Below are positions 47,014 to 58,712 of a stretch of 64,000 bases of DNA, piece after piece; the first letter of the stretch is position 1; every line of letters begins with the position of its first letter. Under the pieces are notes generated by a model. That model did no database searches. It saw only the letters and a list, made by a program, of their open reading frames with translations, and was not told the DNA's origin. Both the position numbers and the translations under genes were made by a program. Source of the DNA: Procambarus clarkii (taxonomy: Eukaryota > Arthropoda > Malacostraca > Decapoda > Cambaridae); assembly GCF_040958095.1 (NCBI RefSeq), contig NC_091219.1, positions 28,883,850 to 28,947,849 on the forward strand. Reading direction: 5' to 3'.

Positions 47014-50000
47014 ATGTTTTCATTGAGTAATGAAAGTGAAGGTTCCCGCGAAATATGCCCCGAGTTTGTTTACATGTTGGAGACGATGCCTGGAGCACCT
47101 CGGCCTCATCTTGTTAGTGAACTCTGTGATAGGACCATTAGAGGCCTCTGTGAGTACCCTCAACACGACGCCTCGATTCTATATGTTGCCTTGGTAAATG
47201 ATGATAGAAATTGTGGGTGAAGTCTCTGATTGGGAATGAAATAAAGTTTTCGACACTCTGATGGTCTCCTACATGGTCCTTTTAATGTTTGCATTTTAAC
47301 GTGGGTTCTAAATAAATCATTTCTTCACGGGCATTCCCAAGATAATATGAAGTTTATTAACTACTCTCGTGCTTAGAAAGTTTTATGAATTACTTTGAAT
47401 TGTAAGTGTTTTGAAAGACCAGGTTCCTCAAATTGCTATGGCGGTACCATCGCCCACTTCAAGCACCAAGATGAAGTTTTTGTCTAATGTAAGCTGATTT
47501 ATGGAATAAATTACTGGGTCACATAATAGACCTGGGTTCACAGGATTGTTTCAAGCGTAGGTTAGACTTTACAAATTGCTGGCTTCCTATCCCCTTTGAG
47601 ACAGCTAGGGAGGTAGTGGTCCTCGGGTAAATATATAAATGTGTTTAGGTGGATATAAATAGGAGCTACCTCTATATATATATCATATATTAAGTGGTCA
47701 TGTTTGTCCTCCTGGTTTATTGGTGAAATTAAACTACATATTGTACATGTCTCGCATAATCTTAACACTTTAAACATTTGGCATCTTAAAAACTTTCACC
47801 ACTTCCACTTTTTTGTTTGTTTTGTTCATGTAAGTATTGTACTGTACACGTACTTCCCACACATTCCACATAACCATACAAATCTGTGTTTATTTCTTGT
47901 AAAGCACAAGACCAACTGTCGTTCAAAGGGGGAAAAGTTCAGGCAGAAGGGTCCCTGACCATATTTTCCCACCCCTCTGAATTAGTTTTGAATTACAAAT
48001 ATATAAAGACAATATAGGAAGTGTTTGAGCAGTATAAAAGTAGAAATGGCACCTGCATAGCAGAACATATTATAAAACAGTACAGAAATTACTGTGTCAA
48101 TTATTCTGGATGCTCCATTACATTATGTATTTTGTATTACTTTTGGGAATCCTTATACAAAGCATATCAATATTAATTTGTATTATTTCCATTACAGATC
48201 CTGGCCAAGTAAAGAAAGCACAGAAGAGCTTGTTTGCCTGGAGTTTCAAGTGCTACCGTGATGACGAATATGAGGGCATTGCTGTCGAACTTGAAGAAAA
48301 CGTTCCCCAGTCTGGAGTGGAACCACCAATATATGCATGTAAATTTGGTGAAGGAAAAAATTATGGACATATACTTGTGCTAGCAAATGAAGATGGTCAA
48401 ATAGGTCTACGAGATACGCGACTAGTTGGCAGTGTGTCACCAGTGGAAGGTATATTACAGAGTTAATATTGATGTCATTGTTGATGAACTACTGCACAGT
48501 ATGAGATATGAGAACAAACACCAGTAAAAATTTAATGTGTAATAAATTATTAGGAACCTAAATGTTTATATGGAATCAATTCTAGTTGGACTCTTTTTAA
48601 GTTAGCTCTTTCGTTTTTGTTTTCTTGACTAAATCCCACTATCACTCATATCAACCCACCCACTATGTCCACCCACCATCACCCATATGCCTTCTGTCCC
48701 ACTTGCCAACCCCTTACCCACACCCCACCCTCCTAGTCCACCCACACTTCCCTCTTTTCCTCTGTGTACTGTGTTTGCATTTTCACAAAATGTACATAGT
48801 ACGAGTAAGTTGCACTTTTATTTTTAAGAATGCCATATTCATGAGATTATTTGTATCGAGCTATGCCTGGCACAGGGATTGAATATCACCTTTGATTAGT
48901 TGTCATTTAAATATCTGATTAAAATATGCTTCTGAAGTTTGATAAAATTATGCTTCTCATGTTTGATAAAATATGTTACTCAAGTTTAAAAACAAAACAT
49001 AGCTGTTGGACCACAGTCTTTTCCTTTAGTTGTAGCTTATTCTTTCAATGTTTCAGGTCAGCAGATCCATCAGAATGCCATCTTTGATGTGTGTTGGGTG
49101 CCAGGGTCTGCTGAGCTGGTATCCGTGTCTGGGGATCAGTGTGTGTCTATTTTGGCAGTACGGGAAGATGGCACTCTGGACGTGACTCTGTCATTGTTGG
49201 GGCACACTAGATCCGTCAAGACTGTTCATGTAAACCCGTATGACCCATGTTAGTATTGCTTTTATCGTGTGTTTACTCTCACATACTTTACAGCATTTAG
49301 GTACTTTAGATTCGTTGCAAATTTCAGATATTTTCCATCTGTATGTATATACTGTATCCCATTTGGACATATATTCCTATTATAGAGCAAGTTATTTAAT
49401 AAAGAAAATCTGCATTATATTCCAATACTGGATTATTTTTGAGACATTCATTTTGCCATTTTCTTCCTATCTCCATCTTCTTCTTGTGTCCCATTTTTAT
49501 AATGTGAAACATTTTCAGCTTTTATCAACTCTCAATGCACATCTGCCTATTTTTTAAGGTTATCTGTCAATTATAAATCACACCAGCTTCCAATGATCTT
49601 GCCTGTATTGGGTAATGAAACTAGGTTCAAATGTCTGCCAAGTTAAAGCCTATTCTGCATGTGTGACATCAATGAGCATTTGTCAACAAGACATTGTAAT
49701 ACCTTGGGCAAATCATAATTTGGTAAGTGCTATATTACTAAAAAGTGAAGTGCTTTCAGGCTGTAGGCTGTCTATTAGACTCGAAGTAAGAAAATGTGGT
49801 CATATGTCTTATGATGTTTACATTCACTCCTGCTTATGATATCGGCACTACAGACAGGTGGTAACATGAAAATTAATTGCAATTAATTGATTCCCATCAC
49901 TTGCCCGTGGCAGGAAATACTGCATTTATTTGTTATCTTTGAAAATGAGAACCTAGTTGGTTTGTCAGATAAATTAATATACATTCAGTACAGTATTATC

Positions 50001-53000
50001 ATTATTGGCTGTTATATTAAGCATGCAAGAAAATTATAGAAATTAATTTTATGTCCTGATAAAGATATTAATAGTTGAGCTGAAAGTCACAAGAGTTGGG
50101 GGCCTGGCTCTTGGCACTTAATGTTTTGTGTTTGTTAACACTATAACCTGATATGACCAAAGCACTGTATATCTATCCTAACATGTTGCAAAATTGGGAA
50201 ACTAATCAGTTACTCTTTTTAGCAGTATACCTTTAAAATATATGAATATTTACTTCAGTTTCTTTTCTAATGCTCCAGGTGTGATAGCAACAGGAGCACG
50301 TGATGGCAGTGTAATTATCTGGGACAAGCGTTGTAAGCCACACCACAAAGCTGATGAGATAGCCCCAGCTCACTCCAATCTTGGCAAGTTTTGTATTTTG
50401 TTTTCAGAATTGTATATATTAGATAATCCTTATTGTAAATTAAGTTATTGTCCTCTATTCTTTTTTGAGAGGCTTCCTGTAGCTTACATGCTATTTATTA
50501 GAACCAAGCTTTGAGATGTGTACCAGGCCTAATGAGATTCATATTGACCTACCAGAGCCACGACCAGAATCTGGCTTTCTCTATGGTGAGGGTAACTTGT
50601 GGATCAGAGATGAATTTGAGACCCAAAAAATACCCACCAAAAAGATAGGTGGGTAGGATAGGAAAGGAAGGTCTAATAGTGTCTATGGATGAGTGAAGCC
50701 TACCTCTTTATGCCCCACCTATTAGCCTTGTTGTATGGTTTGCATTATAATTTAATTATTCTGAGTGATTACACTCCAGTGATGGCATAGTAACAAATGT
50801 CTAATTGTGTTTTGATTTGCCTGGTCTTCAGTGGGACTAGGAACCCGCTCAACCAAAAAGTGAATAAAACTCACAAACTGTTCACCAAGTCAAAGGGAAC
50901 CCAGTGCTCATATTTAGTGATTAATAAATATATTATCTTGTGGATGCTAATGTTATTGATTGACTATATTATTCCTCATGTTGAATTTTTATTGTTATCT
51001 CTTCCAATTTCTCTGCAACAGGCAAAACCATAGCATCACCCAGTGTTCGCAAAGCAGCTATGGCCAGCTCGTCATTAAACAACAGTGTAACGGGTGTTGT
51101 GTTCCAGCAGCAGCATGTTGTTATCTCATCTGGAGCCTCAGATGGGTAAGGAGATAGTATTTGTTTTTTAAGCTGGAGTATTTGGATGGCAAGGGTAAAT
51201 AGGGTGGAAGTGTTCATATGCCATCGTTCCCTGCGCCTCTCTGAGGGAATGAGGTAAGACTTGTGGTCTCTGGTAGGTAAAAAGAACTTTGCAACTGATA
51301 ACACTCAAGTAGCATGGCACTTAATCAGTATGATAGCTTCAGGAAGCCTCCAGGGCTCACTTAGAAATTGGCATTTCATTACAATTAACGTTTTTTTTTT
51401 TTTTTTACAGGCTCATAAAACTGTGGGACCTCCGCAAGACTCATGGTGGTGGAAAACGTGAACCCCAGTGTCAAAACATTCTGGAACACACTGGCCGCTC
51501 ATCGCATAGGGGCTTCACATCCTTATCTGTTTCACCATCTCGCGATGTTTTATACACATCTTGCATGGATAACACAATCTATGCCTATCACCTTGCAAAT
51601 CCCACTCCTAAACCAGGTATGTTTCATGTGAATATCCACAAAATGACTAAATTATACTATTACATTTACATTTTAAAGGTCTCTGTGAGTGTTGTTAATC
51701 CTGGGGCTCTCAACCTTTGCTGGTATGAGAGAAGGACAATGAAATGATTGATGTCATTTTAAGTATGAGTGAATAATTTGCAGTAATGTGTGCCTGGTAG
51801 AAAACCTATCAACAAAATGTATTTTAGCAGCATATGACTTTGTCATAAGTAGTTTGTGAGGATACTTCTCTTTTGATTCACAAACAAATTAGTAAACAGA
51901 GATAGAAGAAAGAAGCAATGAATTAAAATGTTAGATAATATATTTTTAAGAAGTCTGCAAATTGAATTATTGTATACTGTACATGGAGTAAGTAGGTGGA
52001 TATAGTCAATATTATGGATTTTTGCATATATGTATAGCATTATGAGAAGGGTGCCATGGAAGTAATAGGCGAGACAAGTACATAGTGTGTTACCTGCAAA
52101 TATTTACTTGTGGCCAGTTTCAAGATGGGACAGGCTTTTTTTTGGGGGGGGTTATCTTGAGGTTATCTTGAGATGATTTCGGGGCTTTTTTTTAGTGTCC
52201 CCGCGGCCCGGTCCTCGACCAGGCCTCCACCCCCAGGAAGCAGCCCGTGACAGCTGACTAACACCCAGGTACCTATTTTACTGCTAGGTAACAGGGGCAT
52301 AGGGTGAAAGAAACTCTGCCCAATGTTTCTCGCCGGCGCCTGGGATCGAACCCAGGACCACAGGATCACAAGTCCAGCGTGCTGTCCGCTCGGCCGACCG
52401 GCTCCCGTATGGGGGGTGATGTTTTGATCATTAAAGCTGATCTGGCATGTTTAGCGGGGAATGTCTTGATGTTTTTCTGTCATGGCCAGTTTCTCAGGAA
52501 GGTTTGGAGAGGGACATTAGAATCAGAAATAAAATAACAAAGATGCTTGAGCTCTAAATGATATACTGATGTGACTTACCAACAGTGTGCAATTTAACAT
52601 TTATTAAACATCCCACATGTTAATAATGTCATGGAAGACTTAGGTCATCCAGTCCTCTTACTGATTAACTTTGTAATTAATAATTCATATCTTGCCCACA
52701 GTTGCTGAATACACAGGTCATGTAAATCTGACGTACTTTGTGAAGTCTTGTATCAGTCCGTGTGGTTCTTATCTGCTGAGTGGCTCCAGTGACAATTGTG
52801 CATATATATGGCTGACTGACAGTCCAGGGCAGCCTATAGCAAGACTTGGAGGACACTTTGCAGAGGTCACTTCTGTGGGCTGGTGCCCGGTTGATGACGA
52901 AAAGGTAAATTTGTCTAGGTGCTACCCAGATTCTTTACACTGTACCTGCAGTTAATTGTATTACCTCTTTTTGAGTCTTAAAGCTACTATATATTTAACA

Positions 53001-56000
53001 CTTTCTGCGGATGAGGACTCCGCCCTGAAGTCCTGTTTCGCCTCACCGCTTCCGCATGGTGGACATAAATTTATGTCCTCTTTTAAAATATTTGTATAAA
53101 ATTCAATTTTAATCCGATTTACTTTGGGTTTGTTTCAAACTGCGCGCCATGAGGCTCTCTTTCTCACCACTAGGCTGCATGGTACAATAAGTTCATGAAA
53201 GGTGTGGACCACTTCGATCAAATGGTATTACCATTTTACCCGGAAAACTCACAAGTGGACCTAAAAGATAACGTTTTATTTCCTGCAAATGGCTTTGCAT
53301 AATGCCTTTGTTTTGTACAAATACAACACAACTGATCAAAAAAAGCTAACATTGCTACAGTTCCACGAGGTGGCAAATTGGGCCCTATTGTACTTGGACC
53401 TGGAAGATTGGCCTCAAACAGCAACAGTATCTCAACACTTGTGGCACGCTCCAGACATAAATGATGACACAGGTCCTGCCTATGCTGACGCCATGCAGAC
53501 TCCTGGACCATCTGGTGTGAGGCGGCCCTTGTTCACTTCAACACCTCAAGCTGAAGCAGCAACCGAATCAGAACCCGAGATGTCTGGCACACTGCCATTT
53601 GACGAGACGGTTTTGTCAGATGACTCTGACTCAAATGTTGAACCTCCAGCGATTCAGTTGATTCTGAAAATCGCATTAACTACAAACTGAAACGAGTATT
53701 TTGATACCAGAATGAACACTGTATCATATAAACTGCCATAAGTAGACTCGAACCATCATAGATTTTTTTTTGGGTGTAGCGTGTGTCTGCATGAGTGTCC
53801 CAAACGGGTTGCAGATGGGTGACTTTAGCCGTTTATACTGGTAATGTATTTTGTATTTTGATACCAGAATGAACACTGTATCACATAAACTGCCATAAGT
53901 AGACTCGAACCTTCATAGATTTTTTTTTGGGTGTAGCGTGTGTCTGCATGAGTGTCCCAAACGGGTTGCAGGTGGGTGATTTTAGCCGTTTATACTGGTA
54001 ATGCTTCCCCCATATCATGTATTATATGCATATGTCTGTTTAGGGAATTTTATTCCGATCAATGTACAATAAAAAATAACTGTGTGCAACAAGTATAAAC
54101 TTGACAAACATAACAAAAGTAAAAACATTTCGTGTGTGTTTGACACTCACTGATATGTTCCAGCGTTGTTTTATATGTGGCGCTATTCTATCTTACGCTT
54201 TGTTGATCTTTTTTACCTACGGGCTCATAGAACATTCTATTGCGAACACATTGACACAAAAATGAATGATGTACATAGAATAATAATGTCAGGAGAGTGA
54301 AATAAGTATAAACTTTCAAAGCGCCGTATCGCACAAGTGTCGTCCCGTCACCGATACCGGGTAACAATTTCACCACTTCCCACACTCTTGCTGGTGGGCT
54401 GCAATCATTATTCTACGTTTATATTCATATCACCGTGTTGGGAATTTCATTGCGAGTCCATTGATACCAAAATTAACGCTGTAGGACAAGTGTGGAGGTG
54501 ATAACAATCCCAAGAGTAAAAACATTTTGTTGCTGTTGGGCGCTTCACAGGCGAGTCATCTTCGTAGTTATTTATTTGGTGCTGGTATCCCTATACGTTT
54601 CGTGACTTTTTTTTACTGATGTTCTTCTAGCGAATTTTAATTGCGAACACGTTGGTACCAAAATGAAATACGTAGCTCGAGAACTAAGGTAAGGAGAGTA
54701 AAAAGAGTATACACATTTTTGTTTTTGCGCTTACGCGGCAAAAACGCCGCGCGCACATACCGCTTTTTTTTTTACCATCCCAGGGGGCACGAAAGTGTTA
54801 ATAAAACAGTCAGATGGCTACTCAAGTTAAGCATTTTTATATTGCCATCATCATCCCCTCTTCTTTCCTAATGGGGAGCATCCATACACGTGTGTCTAAT
54901 TGCGTTAACTGTAATCAAGGCTTTCATTCTCTAACTTGCTTGCACAAATTCTTTTGTCTGCTAGAGCAAAAACATCATCTGCATAAAACATATTTAATAT
55001 GTGTTTATTCTTGTCATACTCTCTTTGATATCCCTCTCATGACTCCACCCACATGATCATCAAATAACCATTCGAGACATTAGTCTTGACTCCTAAAATT
55101 GCTGATAAATCGGTTATTACACTGATTCTTCGAATGTATAAATTAAAACTTAAGACTGCTTTTGTCATTATATGAGAACCCAAATTGAAAGGTGTGCCTC
55201 ATTCCAGTGATGGCACTAGGTAAATGTAGGTGCCTTGTTTTTATTCTGAAACATTTTTGTTAATTTCTTTGTGCACTTGGGTAGCATTGTATCTTGCTAT
55301 AATAATAATTACCTGTTATTATTACCCTGTTTCCCACTAGTCAGGTGGAGAAATGCCAACCCCCAAAAAATGGGGAGAGTAATATAGTAGAAAAGTCATA
55401 TATTTTACAAAGTAATCTCATCCACTGCTTCATCGGGCCAGGTGTACAATGCTCATCATGAGTTGTCATATACACAACAAACAAGTACATTCACACACTA
55501 CTTACAAGCTGCTGCCACCCAGTCATCCTCCTTATTATATACTGTGTGCTGCTCATACTCAATATTTCCTCACACACTCATATGTTCACCCCTCATATTA
55601 ATTATAATACTGTATATATATTTATATGAATTAAGTCATGGGTCAAGTTAAGTTTTGTAGCTTATCTGGGTTTTGTCTCTTCATGCAATCTCACTTCCTC
55701 TCTCAGATTCGTAGTTTTAATAATTGTTAGTGCCCAATGCTTGAATCATCTGTTTTTCAATGTAAGAACAGTCAGATATACAGAAGATACTTCAAACTTG
55801 CCAGTCTTAAAATTTAGTGTTCATATCTGGGCCTCGTAGCCTGGTGGATAGCGTGCAGGACTCGTAATTCTGTGGCGCGGGTTCGATTCCCGCACGAGGC
55901 AGAAACAAATGGGCAAAAGTTTCTTTCACTCTGAATGCCCCTGTTACCTAGCAGTAAATAGGTACCTGGGTGTTAGTCAGCTGTCACGGGCTGCTTCCTG

Positions 56001-57623
56001 GGGGTGGAGGCCTGGTCGAGGACCGGGCCGCGGGGACACTAAAAAGCCCCGAAATCATCTCAAGATAACCTCAAGATAACAAGATATATCCACACAGATG
56101 AATGCATACCTTTTATATTAGTGACAGAAACCCTTCTATTCAGTGATGTGCAACATAAAATAGTTGTTTACATTGATGTACAGCTTTGAGCACCTTAGTT
56201 TTATGGTAGAATATAAAGTAAAGAGCAACAGAATAAACACTGAAATATTAAATTGCAAGAGTATTTAAGATTAAATTAAATCATGAGAGATGTAGTTATA
56301 AGAACGTTTCTAACAAAGGTGAATGGTTAAGAAAATTTCTTGGAGTTTTAAGAGATATCTTGCACAGAGATGGCACTGTTGATGCCTCGGTGATATTTTA
56401 ATAATTAGTATTTTTGTTTTTTTAGGTAGTAACTTGTGCAGATGACATGAAACTCCGCATCTTTCGGCGAAAAAATGTTGACTTGGATGACTTTGATGAA
56501 AAAATAAATATTCGTGGCATATCTGAGCCATACATTATAAAAGAACGCAATAGTGAATGTGCAACTGATAACAAGACTGCAATATATTTGGGGAATAAAG
56601 AAAGAACAGTTTCTGAATCCCATGAACCACTCCCTTCTCTGCCTGTCACTCCAAGTACATCAAGAACAAGAGCCTCTCTTGCTGCAACACCAAATACCAG
56701 AAAAAGAGAAGGGCAGTGCAATGCAGATTCCCCTCAAACTCATCCCAGTACACCACGACAACAAACTCCTCGACGTAAGCAAGGAACTAAAGGCAGAGCC
56801 ACACCTTGCACACCCAAGACAAGTGATAGAAATACTCTACTGACTTGGCTTGCAACTGCTAAAACTCCAGGTTCTCAAGATTCTGCAAGTACTTCTGGTA
56901 TAACAGTAGTAAGTGATAGCAAAAAGGCTAGCCTTAAACGTAAACTTACAGATATCATTGGTGAAGATCAGGAAAATATACAAGATGAAGTCAAACCTAA
57001 GTCCCCTAATTCTCCTAAAAAGAGTATTTTAGGTATATTACCTTCTGTGAACAATTCATTATCCCCTCAGCCAAGTGTCGCTAAGATGCTCAAATATGGA
57101 GATGATGTGGGTTCTAGTATTTTACAAAAATGCAAAGAAAAAGGTGAAGGGGTCACAGAAATGACAGAGTGCATGAAACCTATTGAAGCACTTGGAGTTG
57201 GATTTAGAAAGCCTGTCACAAATGTAGCATCTAAACTTATGGAGAAGAGTGGACATTACATAGAAAGCAAAGAAAATTTACATAAGGATAGCACCCTTAC
57301 ACAGCTACCAGAACCATATATCAATGTGCAAACCAGTTTCTTCCAAGACCTCATTTCGAATTGGAAACCTCTCCTCTCCAACTGCAAACTTACCAAATTA
57401 CATTGTAGACGGGTTGTCCCCTCACAACCGACCTGAAACTAGAGTGCAGAAAAAGCGCAATACTGACTGGCTCACCTCTTTCAGTCACCAAAGGAAATTG
57501 AAATTCACAAGAACTCCAGACAAAGTAATCAGAAACATAGTGCCTTCAGGGTCATCAGGCCCACACAAACAGAAAGACAGAAAGATACTCAAGATAAAAC
57601 AGAAGAAATCTGCTGCGCCATAA
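47014..57623 (+). CDS. DTL: denticleless/CDT2, WD40 receptor of the CRL4 E3 ligase, eight exons
   Basis: CDT2 recruits PCNA-bound substrates (Cdt1, p21-like inhibitors, Set8) to CUL4-DDB1 for ubiquitylation in S phase. Exons: 47014-47149, 48198-48449, 49057-49248, 50279-50383, 51022-51145, 51411-51616, 52702-52904, 56426 to the end; all phases join. Recognisable blocks in order: HILVLANEDGQIGLRDT, NAIFDVCWVPG, CVIATGARDGSVIIWDKRC, LIKLWDLRKTHGG, TGHVNLTYFVKSCISPCGSY, GHFAEVTSVGWCPVDDEK, VVTCADDMKLRIFRR. The two WDxR motifs (WDKR, WDLR) are the DDB1-contact signature. Exon 8 codes a low-complexity Ser/Thr/Pro-rich tail. The frame from exon 1 stops at 57434-57436 (742 residues; human 730). A conserved-looking tail (SPTANLPNYIVDG, then DWLTSFSHQRK, a degenerate PIP box) lies in the next frame to 57623, as if one extra base lies between 57264 and about 57345. 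The intron after exon 4 starts with GC. Either 47014 or 47074 could be the start. AATAAA at 57835. Confidence 0.93.
47480..47690 (+). mobile_element. LINE ORF2 end fragment in DTL intron 1
   Basis: It reads DLGSQDCFKRRLDFTN after a degraded LWNKLLGH segment, the same kind of ORF2 end as at 46.0 kb but diverged. It is followed by TATA-rich sequence. Confidence 0.5.
52145..52406 (-). mobile_element. tRNA-derived SINE, family A, full length
   Basis: Head on the minus strand: GAGCCGGTCGGCCGAGCGGA (A box region) and GGTTCGATCCC (B box). The body has CCTGTTACCTAGCAGTAAA, TAGTCAGCTGTCACGGGCTG, GGCCTGGTCGAGGACCGG, and the tail is two copies of CTCAAGATAAC. It lies in DTL intron 6, antisense to the gene. 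Confidence 0.9.
52999..54797 (+). mobile_element. piggyBac-type DNA transposon, internally deleted, TTAA-flanked
   Basis: TTAA at 52995-52998 and 54798-54801 flank a segment that starts CACTTTC and ends GAAAGTG, the terminal inverted repeats. Inside, 53170-53690 codes the transposase C-terminus: AAWYNKFMKGVDHFDQM, then one frame over THKWT and ITFYFLQMALHNAFVLYKYN, KLTLLQFHEVANWALLYLD. The catalytic N-terminal two thirds are gone and there is a frameshift after DQMV. The 3' half is noncoding, with a tandem duplication and diverged subterminal repeats. It sits in DTL intron 7, same strand. Confidence 0.85.
53696..54009 (+). repeat. 157-bp tandem duplication inside the piggyBac relic
   Basis: Two units start at 53696 and 53853 (GTATTTTGATACCAGAATGA in both) and differ at only a few sites. 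More diverged relatives of the subterminal block (TTGCGAACAC, GATACCAAAA) recur near 54240, 54450 and 54645. Confidence 0.9.
54820..55080 (-). mobile_element. LINE reverse transcriptase fragment with YADD motif
   Basis: The minus strand around 54980-54930 reads MFYADDVFALADKRICASKL, carrying the RT catalytic YADD box. Flanking frames are broken. It abuts the right end of the piggyBac relic in DTL intron 7. Confidence 0.6.
55831..56083 (+). mobile_element. tRNA-derived SINE, family A body with a different tRNA head
   Basis: The head folds as a tRNA: 7-bp acceptor GCCTCGT/ACGAGGC, anticodon loop CTCGTAA (triplet CGT), T arm GCGGG-TTCGATT-CCCGC. The body and tail are those of the 52.1-kb SINE. 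It lies in DTL intron 7, sense. It is a SINE rather than a working tRNA gene because of the fused body. Confidence 0.9.
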
Positions 57624-57834
57624 CAAAAAGTCACACACAGTAATTTAAGATAATATATACCAAAGGATCCGAGTCGGTGTAGTTGTAGTTATCTGCTCAG
57701 TCATAGTCATTCTAGAGTGTAACTGATATCTGTAATTTACAAACTGACTCTAATTTTTATTATACTGTACTGTCTGATTTTTAATATTTTATTTATTGTG
57801 TATACAGTAATATACTTAAGTACCATTTATGAGA

Positions 57835-57840
57835 AATAAA
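57835..57840 (+). terminator. DTL: DTL polyadenylation signal
   Basis: The AATAAA is about 210 bases after the distal stop codon and is followed by a T-rich stretch. Confidence 0.6.
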
Positions 57841-58480
57841 AACTAAGTTCATCTTTTGAATTCATAAGTTCATTATATCTTTATAAACAGAAATTTGAGT
57901 GAATTTTCATCAATAGTGCATTTTAATACCTTACTCTTTAGTATTCAAATGTGAAAAAATGAATTTATTTAATAATAGGGGTATTTGAAATTTAGATTTT
58001 GTTTTAGTGAATATTTCTCTTTTTGGTATCTATTTTTAATGAATTTTAATTAAATTAATTTTTTTAATATCCTTTACTTTTTTTTATATGATCATGATAT
58101 TTTTATCATCACCCGGATTGTAATTCCACTGACCACCACAATTAAGGGGGTACAATCAGTCTCATATTTCCTGCATTATTGGATGGGGCCCCATGGACCC
58201 ATCTCACTAAAAGCAAATATCACTTCTACCACACACTAGTAATCACAGCAGCAACCCACCACCTTATAAGACCAGGTGTACGGAGTTCATGAATTTTTAT
58301 ATAGGGATGTATGGAGGCAGGTATACTGTACATTACATTTACTCTCCATTATTGTATGTTTTGCTCTTCTAGTGACCTCGATTTGCATTACAAGTTGCAT
58401 TTAAGATGGTTATCTTCGCTCGATCTTCCTAACTAACTCTCCATCATTTGTTACTTTACCATGGTACTTCCCATCTCTCT

Positions 58481-58712
58481 TATCCCTGTTGAATGTCCTG
58501 ACTTCCAGGACGAGCGTGTCTTGCTTTCCTACCGTCCCTCGCGGTCACTTGTCCCTCGATAGAATTCTTGGTGAATCAGATACTTTTGATATCGTTCGCC
58601 TTATGCATTTCTTTTCTCTTACTGGCATCCTTAGTGATATTTAGCGCCCTCTGATTATTCCGCACATTTGATGGTGCTACGTAGCCTTCCCAGTTTGGTG
58701 CCTTCTTTGATA
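58481..58712 (+). mobile_element. 3' end fragment of the same RNase H LINE
   Basis: It reads VECPDFQDERVLLSY and then the 3' UTR with GCGCCCTCTGATTATT and TTTGATGGTGCTACGTAGCC, matching 34375-34600. It lies in the DTL-VPS26C intergenic region. Only about 230 bp remain. Confidence 0.75.

Noticed and set aside
48625-48882. Pro/His-rich frame in DTL intron 2
   Set aside because: Pyrimidine-rich intron sequence between two well-supported exons.
50797-51033. Extension of DTL exon 5 upstream
   Set aside because: Phase matches only from the acceptor at 51021; the upstream frame is intron.
53289-53690. Extra DTL exon in intron 7
   Set aside because: It is the piggyBac transposase C-terminus, and exons 7 and 8 join directly in frame (DDEK to VVTC).
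55831-55902. Functional tRNA-Thr(CGT) gene
   Set aside because: Cloverleaf is good, but the sequence continues into a SINE body shared with another copy that has a different head.
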